Part shown: one piece after another, positions 1 through 5,524 of the stretch
How the letters are laid out: each line of letters begins with the position of its first letter
How positions within the stretch are numbered: position 1 is the first letter of the stretch
From: DAOUAJ01 sp034433615
GTDB taxonomy: Bacteria > Chloroflexota > Anaerolineae > DUEN01
Length of the DNA stretch: 7,014 bases
Direction of reading: 5' to 3'
Assembly: GCA_034433615.1 (NCBI GenBank)
Contig: DAOUAJ010000021.1
Location: 1-7,014 of the forward strand
Notes under the pieces: model-generated
What the model was told of the DNA's origin: nothing
Seen by the model: only the letters and a program-made list of their open reading frames with translations
Databases searched by the model: none
Made by a program: the position numbers and the translations under genes

Positions 1-39
1 GTTACCGCAGTTTGGTTAGGACATCGCAAGGAGGCCTGA
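1..39 (+). other. possible 3' end of an upstream gene (edge of window)
   Basis: Frame 1 is open from the window edge and ends in TGA at 37-39, which overlaps the flgF ATG by one base (TGATG). That is a typical translationally coupled operon junction. Frame 2 also ends here, at TAG 17-19, so the true upstream frame cannot be decided from a dozen codons. Either way the upstream gene is probably in the same operon as flgF. No family can be named. Confidence 0.25.
28..34 (+). promoter_or_regulatory. ribosome binding site fixing the flgF start
   Basis: AAGGAGG is a near-perfect Shine-Dalgarno sequence four bases before ATG 39. It lies inside the longer reading frame that could open at TTG 12, and it argues for the ATG at 39 as the real start. 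The nine extra residues from TTG are not needed for the rod-protein N-terminus. Confidence 0.75.
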
Positions 40-785
40 TGAATCGAGGGGTATATGCTGTGGCGATGGGGATGAAGACCGTGTTGGATCTTCAGATGAT
101 GCTGTCTAACAACCTGGCCAACATCAACACCCCTGCCTTCAAGCAGGATATTCCCATCCTGACCCCGATGGGAGATGGTGAAGTCGTGCGGATGGAAGGG
201 GAAAGCGCAGTCGCCTCCCCTGTCATAGGGCCTGTTGGCTTTGGCACCTACCGGGGAGAGCGTCTGCTTGATTTGTCACAGGGGCCCCTGGAGCCTACCG
301 ATAACCCATTGTCCCTGGCCATCGGCGGGGATGCTTTCTTCAGAGTGCAGACGCCAGAGGGCGAACGATTCACACGCAACGGCAGCTTCGGGCGGGACGC
401 AGCCGGCTATCTGGTGACCAGTCACGGCTACCGGGTGTTGGGCGATGCTGGCCCGATCCAACTTCCTGAGGGTGACGTGACGGTGGATCGTGATGGCACG
501 ATCTGGGTGGGAGCTACTCGCGCGGCCCGGCTTGCTCTGGCCAGCTTCGCCGGTCCTGAGATGTTGCAGCGGGCGGGGGAGGGGCTGTTTATAGGCCAGA
601 ACCCGCAGCCTGTGCCGGTTGGACAGGTGACAGTGTATCAAGGGTATCGGGAGCATGCCAATGTGGACATTGCAGCTACGCTGATTACCATGATGACGGC
701 TCTGAAGATGTACGAGTCGAACCAGAAGCTGCTCAAGATGCAGGACGATACGCTGGCCCGTCTGATGGACCTGGGCCGCACCTAG
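39..785 (+). CDS. flgF: flagellar basal-body rod protein, FlgF/FlhO type
   Basis: This is a structural protein of the flagellar rod, exported by the flagellar type III apparatus. The start at ATG 39 gives 248 residues and is chosen for the AAGGAGG just upstream. The N-terminal rod signature SNNLANINTPAFKQD lies at about residues 23-37. The central LAIGGDAFFRV and FTRNGSF stretches (about 93-117) and the DRDGTIWV turn (about 150-157) are typical of FlgE/F/G proteins. The C-terminal helix after YREHANVD (about 203-210) carries the conserved heptad-like tail that pairs with the N-terminus. FlgF and FlgG are close paralogues. I call this one FlgF because it comes first and has the more divergent motifs, while the next gene is the better FlgG. 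In single-membrane bacteria the equivalent pair is often called flhO/flhP. The gene ends at TAG, ten bases before flgG. Confidence 0.82.
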   Translation: MNRGVYAVAMGMKTVLDLQMMLSNNLANINTPAFKQDIPILTPMGDGEVVRMEGESAVASPVIGPVGFGTYRGERLLDLSQGPLEPTDNPLSLAIGGDAFFRVQTPEGERFTRNGSFGRDAAGYLVTSHGYRVLGDAGPIQLPEGDVTVDRDGTIWVGATRAARLALASFAGPEMLQRAGEGLFIGQNPQPVPVGQVTVYQGYREHANVDIAATLITMMTALKMYESNQKLLKMQDDTLARLMDLGRT

Positions 786-795
786 GGGGTGATGC

Positions 796-1557
796 ATGAA
801 TGCAGCGATAGCTTCTCTCTTTCAGATTGTCTACAGTGGATTACGAGCTCGGGAGCAGGAACTGGAGATCATCGGTCATAATGTCGCCAATCTCCAGACG
901 GTGGGTTACAAGCGCTTTCAGGCCATCATGGAAGATGTCGTGTTGCCGGATCCAGAGGGGACGTCGAGAGACTGGTTGCCTGGCGGGACGGAACTGGTTG
1001 CTACCCGTCACGTGGTTCAGCAAGGCCCCATCGAGCCAACCGGGCAGACCTGGGACCTGGCATTGGACGGGCCGGGCTTCTTCCAGGTGCAGCAGACGGC
1101 GGGGACCATCGCCTACACTCGCGACGGCGCATTCCACCTGGATCAGGCGGGGCGACTGGTGACGGCCGATGGGTTGTTCGTATTGCCGCCGATCACCATT
1201 CCTGTGAATGCCCAGGAAGTCTACGTGGATCGCGATGGCGTCATTCTGGCCCGTGTCAACGGCCAGACTCAGCAGGTCGGCGTTCTTCAACTGGCTCGCT
1301 TTCCCAACCCGGAGGGATTACGGGCGATTGGAGCTAATCGCTACGTGGCCACAGCCGCTTCAGGAGCTGCCCAGGTTGCTCAGGCCGGCTCTCCTGGCTA
1401 TGCCGAAATCGTCTCGCGGGCCCTCGAAAGATCGAATGTGGACCTGGCCTCCGAGATGATGTCCATGATGGTTGCCCAGCGTGCCTATGGCCTCTCTCTC
1501 CGGGCCTTGCAAATGGCTGATCGCATGCACGAGTTGGTCCTGGAGTTGCGTACCTGA
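796..1557 (+). CDS. flgG: flagellar basal-body rod protein FlgG (distal rod)
   Basis: This is the distal rod protein linking the basal body to the hook. At 253 residues it is close to the usual FlgG length of about 260. Visible motifs, in order, are IIGHNVANLQTVGYKR (25-40), LALDGPGFFQV (88-98), YTRDGAFHLDQAGRLVTADG (107-126), PITIPVNA (132-139), the DRDG turn (145-148) and the C-terminal ERSNVDLASEMMSMMVAQRAY (211-231). The last of these is the clearest FlgG hallmark. AGGGGGT at 784-790, five bases before the ATG, serves as ribosome binding site. The gene sits 10 nt after flgF and is presumably co-transcribed with it. It is followed by a 178-nt gap, so it is probably the last gene of its unit. 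A T-run at 1571-1576 follows the stop, but no convincing stem precedes it. No flgA, flgH or flgI follows, as expected for a flagellum without outer-membrane rings. FlhP is the alternative name. Confidence 0.9.
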   Translation: MNAAIASLFQIVYSGLRAREQELEIIGHNVANLQTVGYKRFQAIMEDVVLPDPEGTSRDWLPGGTELVATRHVVQQGPIEPTGQTWDLALDGPGFFQVQQTAGTIAYTRDGAFHLDQAGRLVTADGLFVLPPITIPVNAQEVYVDRDGVILARVNGQTQQVGVLQLARFPNPEGLRAIGANRYVATAASGAAQVAQAGSPGYAEIVSRALERSNVDLASEMMSMMVAQRAYGLSLRALQMADRMHELVLELRT

Positions 1558-1597
1558 TGGAGGCAGATCATTTTTTGTCTCTGGCGTGCATTAGGAC

Positions 1598-1625
1598 TGA
1601 ACAGATGGCGATTTCCTGCCGATAT
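1598..1625 (+). promoter_or_regulatory. candidate FliA/SigD (sigma-28 family) promoter for flgM-flgN-flgK-flgL
   Basis: GCCGATAT at 1618-1625 exactly matches the -10 element of Bacillus SigD promoters and differs by one base from the enteric GCCGATAA. A TGAA at 1598-1601 is one mismatch from the -35 TAAA, with a 16-nt spacer inside the known 14-16 range. It lies in the only large plus-strand intergenic gap, about 110 nt before the flgM start. Class III control of flgM-flgN-flgK-flgL is common. The AT-rich TATATAAAT just after it could instead serve a housekeeping factor, but I see no matching -35 for that. Confidence 0.6.
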
Positions 1626-1675
1626 ATAAATTAGGGATTTGCTATTCCAGATGCATGTAGATGCCAGGGACCTTG

Positions 1676-1720
1676 TAGTCTTCGCAGTTCAGCCTGCCCT
1701 GGGCAGTCCAGGGAAGACTA
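1676..1720 (+). promoter_or_regulatory. nested inverted repeats in the flgM leader
   Basis: TAGTCTTC (1676-1683) and GAAGACTA (1713-1720) are perfect 8-bp complements. Inside them are two mutually exclusive smaller hairpins: CTGCCC/GGGCAG (1694-1699 with 1701-1706) and CCCTGG/CCAGGG (1697-1702 with 1708-1713, 5-nt loop). The right arm ends 15 nt before the flgM ATG, so a folded leader would press on the ribosome binding region (AAGAGG, about 1722-1727). There is no T-run after it, so it is not a simple terminator. It could be a translational control structure or an operator; function is inferred only. Confidence 0.4.
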
Positions 1721-1735
1721 AAAGAGGCGAGCACG

Positions 1736-2050
1736 ATGATAATCTCAGACAAACTTCCACCTAAAATCTCACAAGCCTACCACTCTCAGGTCAGCCAGGT
1801 TGAGGAGCGACGCGCGCGCAATGTGCAAGAAGCAGGTAACTCCAGAGCAGACGAGGTCTCGCTGTCGTCAGAGGTGCATGTCCTGCAGAAGGCAAAGAGT
1901 GCTGCGATGGCGGCTCCGGAGGTGTGCGCGGAGCGTGTGGCAGAGCTGAAACGCTTGATTGCGGAAGGCCTTTACGAAGTGCCCCTGGACGCTCTGGTGG
2001 AGCGGCTACTCAAAGGAGACCCTGTTGATGAGAATAGGGAGCGAGGATAA
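1736..2050 (+). CDS. flgM: anti-sigma-28 factor FlgM
   Basis: This small protein of 104 residues holds the flagellar sigma factor FliA/SigD inactive until the hook is complete and FlgM is exported. The family pattern is visible. A flexible N-terminus is followed by ADEVSLSSEVHVLQKA (38-53), and then by a helical C-terminal sigma-binding region with RVAELKRLIAEGLYEVP (67-83) and LDALVERLLKG (84-94). The R-V-x-x-L-K/R-x-x-I-x-x-G-x-Y spacing is diagnostic. The length matches the usual 90-100 residues. The start at ATG 1736 has a modest AAGAGG upstream. The gene follows the sigma-28-like promoter and structured leader, so FlgM probably forms a feedback loop on its own promoter. The stop TAA abuts the GTG of the next gene with no gap. 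Confidence 0.88.
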   Translation: MIISDKLPPKISQAYHSQVSQVEERRARNVQEAGNSRADEVSLSSEVHVLQKAKSAAMAAPEVCAERVAELKRLIAEGLYEVPLDALVERLLKGDPVDENRERG

Positions 2051-2581
2051 GTGGCTGCATGTCTGCCGATGACATCACCAGAAACAAACATTGAGGACCG
2101 GCTCCTGGAAATCTTGAGACAAGAGGCAGATGCCTGCGCTTCCCTCCTGGCGTGGGCGCGGGAGGCACAGCGAGCTCTTCTGGCAATGGACCCTGATCAG
2201 TTGGCGCAGGCTAGTCGGCAGCAATTGAAAGCTTTGGCCACCCTGCATCGCATTGAGCTAAACCGCAAGGCACTCCTCATGACATGGGCTGACTCTCATA
2301 AAATGGCTTACTCTACGGTCACTGTGACAGACGTGGCGGGCCGTGTTGAATCACCTCTTGCGGATACGCTATTATGCCTGACCCAATCGGTGATTGAGCA
2401 ACTGGTGGAACTGTCTTTGGTCAATGAATGCAATAGAGCGCTGGTGAGATCTGATCTGGAATTGCATCGAGCGTTGTGGCAGCGTCTAATGAGCGATCAG
2501 ACACCAGGGGCGCTGTATGGGCCGGTTGGGCATTTCAGCGGCGAGCAGAGCAGCGGCTATCTGGTGGAACGGCGGGCATAA
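2051..2581 (+). CDS. flgN: flagellar export chaperone FlgN
   Basis: This is a cytosolic chaperone that binds the C-termini of FlgK and FlgL and delivers them to the flagellar export gate. The 176-residue protein is almost wholly helical. It has a long N-terminal antiparallel region (about 14-75, rich in Leu, Ala, Gln and Glu) and a second helix around 104-147 with VNECNRALVRSDLELHRALW. A short tail, LYGPVGHFSG (155-164), corresponds to the conserved Tyr-Gly-x-x-Gly ending of FlgN proteins. Sequence identity in this family is low, so position matters: it lies between flgM and flgK-flgL, the classic order. I take GTG 2051, preceded by AGGGAG at 2037-2042 (8-nt spacing). ATG 2069 is in frame but lacks a good ribosome binding site. 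The zero-base junction with flgM suggests coupled translation. Confidence 0.78.
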   Translation: MAACLPMTSPETNIEDRLLEILRQEADACASLLAWAREAQRALLAMDPDQLAQASRQQLKALATLHRIELNRKALLMTWADSHKMAYSTVTVTDVAGRVESPLADTLLCLTQSVIEQLVELSLVNECNRALVRSDLELHRALWQRLMSDQTPGALYGPVGHFSGEQSSGYLVERRA

Positions 2582-2619
2582 TCCCGGTGATGATAGATAT
2601 CGGAGCAAGATCGTGACTT

Positions 2620-4014
2620 ATGAGCTCTTCTTTCTTTGGCCTTCAGATCGGGCTCAGTGCCCTGCGAGCGCATCAACGCTCGCTCGAAACGATCAGCCAT
2701 AACATCGCCAATATCAATACCGAGGGCTACTCGCGGCAGGAAGTTGTACTTGCTTCGCGCTGGTTATCTACCGAGGAGCAGGAGGGCAATGGTTTCATCG
2801 GTGCCGGCGTAGATGTCGTAAACGTCCAGCGGTATGCATCTGCATTTCTGACCGAGCAAATCCGTCGCGAAGCGGGTAAGCAGGCTCAATCGGAGGTGTT
2901 AGGCGACATTCTGGGCCAGGTCCAGGCCATCTTTCACGAGCCGGCTGATGAGAACCTGGGCGCGACGTTGGACCGCTTTTGGGCAAGCTGGAAGGACCTG
3001 GGGACCGATCCGACCAGCTTCGCCGCGCGTGCCCAGGTCCAGGAGATTGCGGAGCAACTGGTGGCGCTCGTTCGACAAAAGTATCAGGAACTGTTGGAAC
3101 TGGGGGCTGAGATCACCCGCCGGATCCAGGCCATCATCACCAAGATTAACGAGTTGGCCGCCCGCATCGCTGAGGTAGATCTCCAGGTGCGTCGTGGAAT
3201 GACGACGGGCAGTGCTCCGAATGATCTCCTGGATCAGAGAGACCAGCTTCTTGGCGAGCTGGGACGCATCGTCAGAATCTCCGCCGCGGTGGGCGAGAAT
3301 GGAGGGGTGACGGTTACCCTGGGAGGGCACTTGCTGGTCGGTGAGCAAGGCGTGAGCCAGATCGAGGCGGTGCCTGATCCAGACCTGGGAGGAGCTATTA
3401 TGCCTCGTTGGGTGGATGATGGCACTCCGGTCCGTGTGCTAGGGGGAGAGCTGGCCGGCTTGCTCGAGGCTCGCGATACCGAGATCCAAACTTACACCGA
3501 CCGCCTGCACGAACTGACCGGTACCTTGATTACCGCAGTCAACACCACGCATCAGAGAGGTTATGGCCTTAACAATGCCACCGGGCTCGACTTTTTCACA
3601 GGCACGAATGCCAGCAATATTGCGGTTGCCGCCCAGATCCAGGCCGATCCGAACAACATCGCTGCGGCTTCTGTCCCAGATGCCCCTGGCGATGGCAGCC
3701 AGGCTCTGACCATTGCCCAGTTGGCCAATCAACCTTTGACGTCTCAGGGGAGTACTCTGGGCGGTTTTTACAATGCGATGGTGGCTGTGATTGGTCTGAG
3801 AGTACAGCGGGAGGATGCAGCCAACCGCAACCAGACCGTTCTGTTGAATCATTTGCAGGAACGCCGTGATGCCCTGTCGGGTGTCTCGCTAGACGAAGAG
3901 GCCGTCAAATTGATCAGTTCGCAGAGGGCTTACGAGGCCGCGGCCAGGGTCATCACGGCCATGGATGAGATGTTAGCTCAACTGATCGGGGGAACCGGAG
4001 TCGTTGGGCGCTAG
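2620..4014 (+). CDS. flgK: flagellar hook-associated protein 1 FlgK
   Basis: FlgK is the first junction protein between hook and filament, exported with the help of FlgN. The 464-residue protein has a textbook N-terminus, with GLQIGLSALRAHQRSLETIS at 7-26 followed by HNIANINTEGYSRQ at 27-40. It also has the standard C-terminal D0 helix with SLDEEAVKLISSQRAYEAAA near 425-444 and ARVITAMDEMLAQL just after. The middle carries coiled-coil-like helices (about 150-195), DLLDQRDQLLGEL near 203-215, and then a beta domain. It is shorter than the enteric protein of about 547 residues, which fits a smaller variable domain. ATG 2620 is the only reasonable start because an in-frame TGA lies at 2614-2616. 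The ribosome binding site is weak: GGAG at 2602-2605 is 14 nt away. The gap to flgN is 38 nt and to flgL 11 nt. Confidence 0.95.
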   Translation: MSSSFFGLQIGLSALRAHQRSLETISHNIANINTEGYSRQEVVLASRWLSTEEQEGNGFIGAGVDVVNVQRYASAFLTEQIRREAGKQAQSEVLGDILGQVQAIFHEPADENLGATLDRFWASWKDLGTDPTSFAARAQVQEIAEQLVALVRQKYQELLELGAEITRRIQAIITKINELAARIAEVDLQVRRGMTTGSAPNDLLDQRDQLLGELGRIVRISAAVGENGGVTVTLGGHLLVGEQGVSQIEAVPDPDLGGAIMPRWVDDGTPVRVLGGELAGLLEARDTEIQTYTDRLHELTGTLITAVNTTHQRGYGLNNATGLDFFTGTNASNIAVAAQIQADPNNIAAASVPDAPGDGSQALTIAQLANQPLTSQGSTLGGFYNAMVAVIGLRVQREDAANRNQTVLLNHLQERRDALSGVSLDEEAVKLISSQRAYEAAARVITAMDEMLAQLIGGTGVVGR

Positions 4015-4025
4015 TGGGGTGAGCC

Positions 4026-4904
4026 ATGCGGGTCACACAAAGGCATCTGATTGAGCAGGCGAGCCGGAATATCGTTGAGCACCAGGAAAAGCTACAGCGG
4101 TTGCAGACCGAGGTGGCCTCGGGCAAGCGAATTCAACGACCAGAGGACGACCCTCTGGGTGCTGAACGAGCGTTGGGGATACGCTCACGTTTGCGGGCAT
4201 TAGAGGCCACCCGACGCAACCTGGACCTGAGCCGCGATTGGCTCAGTGCTACGGAAGCTGCTCTCAAGAGCCTGAACCAGGTGTCGGAGCGCGCCCACGC
4301 CATCGCCCTGCGCTCGGCGAATGATCCGCAGTCGCCGGAATCGTATGAAGCGTTTGCGGCTGAGGTGGATCAGCTTTTGGATCAGGCGATCCAGATTAGC
4401 AACACCTCTCATCGGGGCGTATATCTGTTCAGCGGTCGCAAGACGACCACAGCTCCTTTCGAGCGCGTCTCCTCCACCGTCACCTACCGGGGCGATGACG
4501 GCGTCATAGAGCATCAAATAGAAGAGGGGAGCCGGATCCAGGTTAACGTGCCTGGCAGCCACCCGTTATTTCAGCAAGTGTTCGAGTCTTTGGCGGTGCT
4601 ACGTGATCGTCTTCGGGCTCATGACAGCGCAGCCCTGCGCAGCTCGATGGAGGAGCTTGATCAGGCGATGGATGCTACGCTGGGGGCGCTGGCTGAGGTT
4701 GGCACCCGGGTCGGCCGGGTTGATGCGACGGCATCCCGGCTGGAAACGCTGGAGGTAAACCTGCGAAGCCTGTTAAGCCGGACAGAAGACGCGGACATGG
4801 CGGAGGCAGTGCTCAATCTGAACATGGAAGAGCAGTCTTATCGGGCTGTCTTGGCAGCCAGTGCCCGGCTGTTGGGGTCATCTTTGTTTGACTACCTCCG
4901 TTGA
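4026..4904 (+). CDS. flgL: flagellar hook-associated protein 3 FlgL
   Basis: FlgL is the second junction protein, flagellin-like at both ends, sitting between FlgK and the filament. It has 292 residues. The N-terminal helix contains the flagellin/FlgL pattern LQRLQTEVASGKRIQRPEDD (24-43) followed by PLGAERAL (43-50). The block LDLSRDWLSATEAALKSLNQ (66-85) and the C-terminal LNLNMEEQSYRAVLAASARL (263-282) with SSLFDYL (285-291) complete the D0/D1 coiled-coil. The central region with GVYLFSGRKT (131-140) and VTYRGDDGVIEHQI (152-165) is typical of FlgL rather than of filament flagellin. GGGGTGAG at 4016-4023 precedes the ATG. It is the last gene of the plus-strand unit, and its final 27 bases overlap the 3' end of the opposing gene. 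Confidence 0.93.
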   Translation: MRVTQRHLIEQASRNIVEHQEKLQRLQTEVASGKRIQRPEDDPLGAERALGIRSRLRALEATRRNLDLSRDWLSATEAALKSLNQVSERAHAIALRSANDPQSPESYEAFAAEVDQLLDQAIQISNTSHRGVYLFSGRKTTTAPFERVSSTVTYRGDDGVIEHQIEEGSRIQVNVPGSHPLFQQVFESLAVLRDRLRAHDSAALRSSMEELDQAMDATLGALAEVGTRVGRVDATASRLETLEVNLRSLLSRTEDADMAEAVLNLNMEEQSYRAVLAASARLLGSSLFDYLR

Positions 4905-5321
4905 TGCATCTGACGCTTTGCGTTTTACGTTCCTTTCTTTGCAGCCGATTTGATCGGCCTCTTCATTTTGCAGAAGTCGCTCGCGAATGTGTTGGGCCAG
5001 CTTCTCAAAGCCCACCAGCATGAGAACATCCATTTCAGGTTCCAGGTAGTATAACCACTCGCGCTGCGGCTCAGCCAGGGTTACCACCCGAACCTCAAGA
5101 TCGCGTTGGCTGATAGCAGCCTCTTCGTAAGGCACGAATTCTGTCTTGTGCGAGTTAGCGCGCCAGACCCAGCGGAGAGCGTCTGGAGACGAAGGCGCCT
5201 GCCGCGTCTGTGGGTCAACCGGCGCAGGCCGAGCGTCCACCCCCAGAGCGTGCAGGTTAGCACTGATCGCCCGTCCGACGTAGGCATAGGGGCTGATGAT
5301 CAAAATCGGAGGAGCAGTCAT
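4878..5321 (-). CDS. uncharacterised 147-residue protein, convergent with flgL
   Basis: I do not recognise this protein. The start is well supported: ATG at 5321-5319 is preceded by GGGAGGG (plus-strand 5326-5332) at 4-nt spacing. The N-terminus PILIISPYAYVGRAISANLH (5-24) followed by ALGVDARP looks like a beta strand plus helix, and EVRVVTLAE (76-84) and EMDVLMLVGFEKLAQHI (96-112) look like further strand-helix units. Together they suggest a small alpha/beta fold, perhaps distantly like a response-regulator receiver, but the conserved Asp and Lys positions of receivers are not evident. A Pro-rich loop covers about 32-47. The last 25 or so residues are basic and look disordered; the final 9 codons including the stop overlap the flgL 3' end on the opposite strand. 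There is no signal peptide or membrane segment, so it is probably cytosolic. It lies 156 nt after the sortase gene on the same strand. A flagellar role is only suggested by location. Confidence 0.6.
   Translation of the reverse strand: MTAPPILIISPYAYVGRAISANLHALGVDARPAPVDPQTRQAPSSPDALRWVWRANSHKTEFVPYEEAAISQRDLEVRVVTLAEPQREWLYYLEPEMDVLMLVGFEKLAQHIRERLLQNEEADQIGCKERNVKRKASDASTEVVKQR
4944..4958 (+). terminator. weak hairpin downstream of flgL
   Basis: GCCGAT-TTG-ATCGGC is a perfect 6-bp stem with a 3-nt loop, 39 nt after the flgL stop. It is followed by CTCTTCATTTTG, only a poor T-tract. It could end flgL transcription, but it lies within the opposing coding region and may be coincidental. No better terminator is visible between the convergent units. 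Confidence 0.25.
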
Positions 5322-5335
5322 CTATCCCTCCCATT

Positions 5336-5400
5336 GGCGTATCGCTTATGGCGTATCGCGTAAGGGTTCCCACGCGCGATCAGGCGATACGCGATACGCC
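5336..5400. repeat. palindromic repeat cluster, core GGCGTATCGC
   Basis: The 10-mer GGCGTATCGC occurs at 5336-5345 and 5350-5359, and in inverse orientation (GCGATACGCC) at 5391-5400. A further 9-base inverse copy lies at 5384-5392. The second and third copies sit in a perfect 13-bp inverted repeat, GGCGTATCGCGTA (5350-5362) with TACGCGATACGCC (5388-5400), around a 25-nt loop. The cluster lies in the sortase/unknown-gene spacer and ends just upstream of the ribosome binding site of the 147-residue gene, so a folded transcript could affect its expression. Similar short GCGTATYGC strings are, as I recall, seen between genes in some Chloroflexota; that is memory, not a search. Confidence 0.75.
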
Positions 5401-5410
5401 TGTAAATCAT

Positions 5411-5524
5411 GACGCTCAAACTCATAATAGGTCGCGCAATCACGATCACCCAAAAGCTCTGCCTGAGCTCGCCAGGCTCATGGAGGCTCAAGCTCATCAA
5501 TAGGTCGCGCGATCACGATCACCC
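5411..5524. repeat. direct repeat: partial copy of the sortase 3' end
   Basis: Positions 5483-5524, which encode the sortase C-terminal residues RVIVIARPIDELEP, are repeated at 5411-5451. The two copies align over 42 columns with three substitutions and one single-base gap, offset by 72-73 bp. In the downstream copy (in sortase sense) the frame still reads VIVIARPI but is then shifted by the one-base deletion. It has no start of its own and I regard it as non-coding. A shared 10-mer, CGCGCRATCA, also recurs at 5373-5382, 5433-5442 and 5506-5515, tying this duplication to the neighbouring palindromic cluster. Confidence 0.8.
5452..5477 (-). terminator. possible weak terminator after the sortase gene
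   Basis: Directly after the sortase stop, on the minus strand, GCCTG and CAGGC (plus-strand 5473-5477 and 5461-5465) can form a 5-bp stem. Alternatively AGCTC and GAGCT (plus-strand 5465-5469 and 5455-5459) pair and run straight into TTTT (plus 5452-5455). The position suits a terminator, but both stems are short. Read-through into the downstream 147-residue gene is quite possible. Confidence 0.25.

Noticed and set aside
12..38. TTG start at position 12 for flgF
   Set aside because: The Shine-Dalgarno AAGGAGG at 28-34 lies inside this extension and points to ATG 39. The extra residues do not resemble rod-protein N-termini.
276..797. Long minus-strand open frame (173 codons) opposite flgF
   Set aside because: It is fully antisense to a well-supported rod gene, has His/Arg/Gln-rich composition typical of shadow frames, and shows no recognisable domain.
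1558..1580. T-run at 1571-1576 as a terminator for flgG
   Set aside because: No stem of useful length precedes the T-run, so intrinsic termination cannot be supported.
3439..3852. Minus-strand open frame of 137 codons inside flgK
   Set aside because: It is antisense to a confident flgK with no ribosome binding site or family signal, so I treat it as a shadow frame.
4944..4951. GCCGATTT resembling a second sigma-28 -10 element
   Set aside because: No TAAA-like -35 lies 14-16 nt upstream and no plus-strand gene follows; the bases are better explained as the hairpin arm or plain coding sequence.
5318..5500. Minus-strand 60-codon frame containing VIVIARPI, possibly a second small sortase gene
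   Set aside because: The sortase-like part is only the duplicated block. There is no catalytic Cys or His, the frame shifts right after it, and the remainder reads through the palindromic repeats.
5336..5524. CRISPR array
   Set aside because: The repeats are short, unevenly spaced, in both orientations, and lack spacer-like units of constant length.
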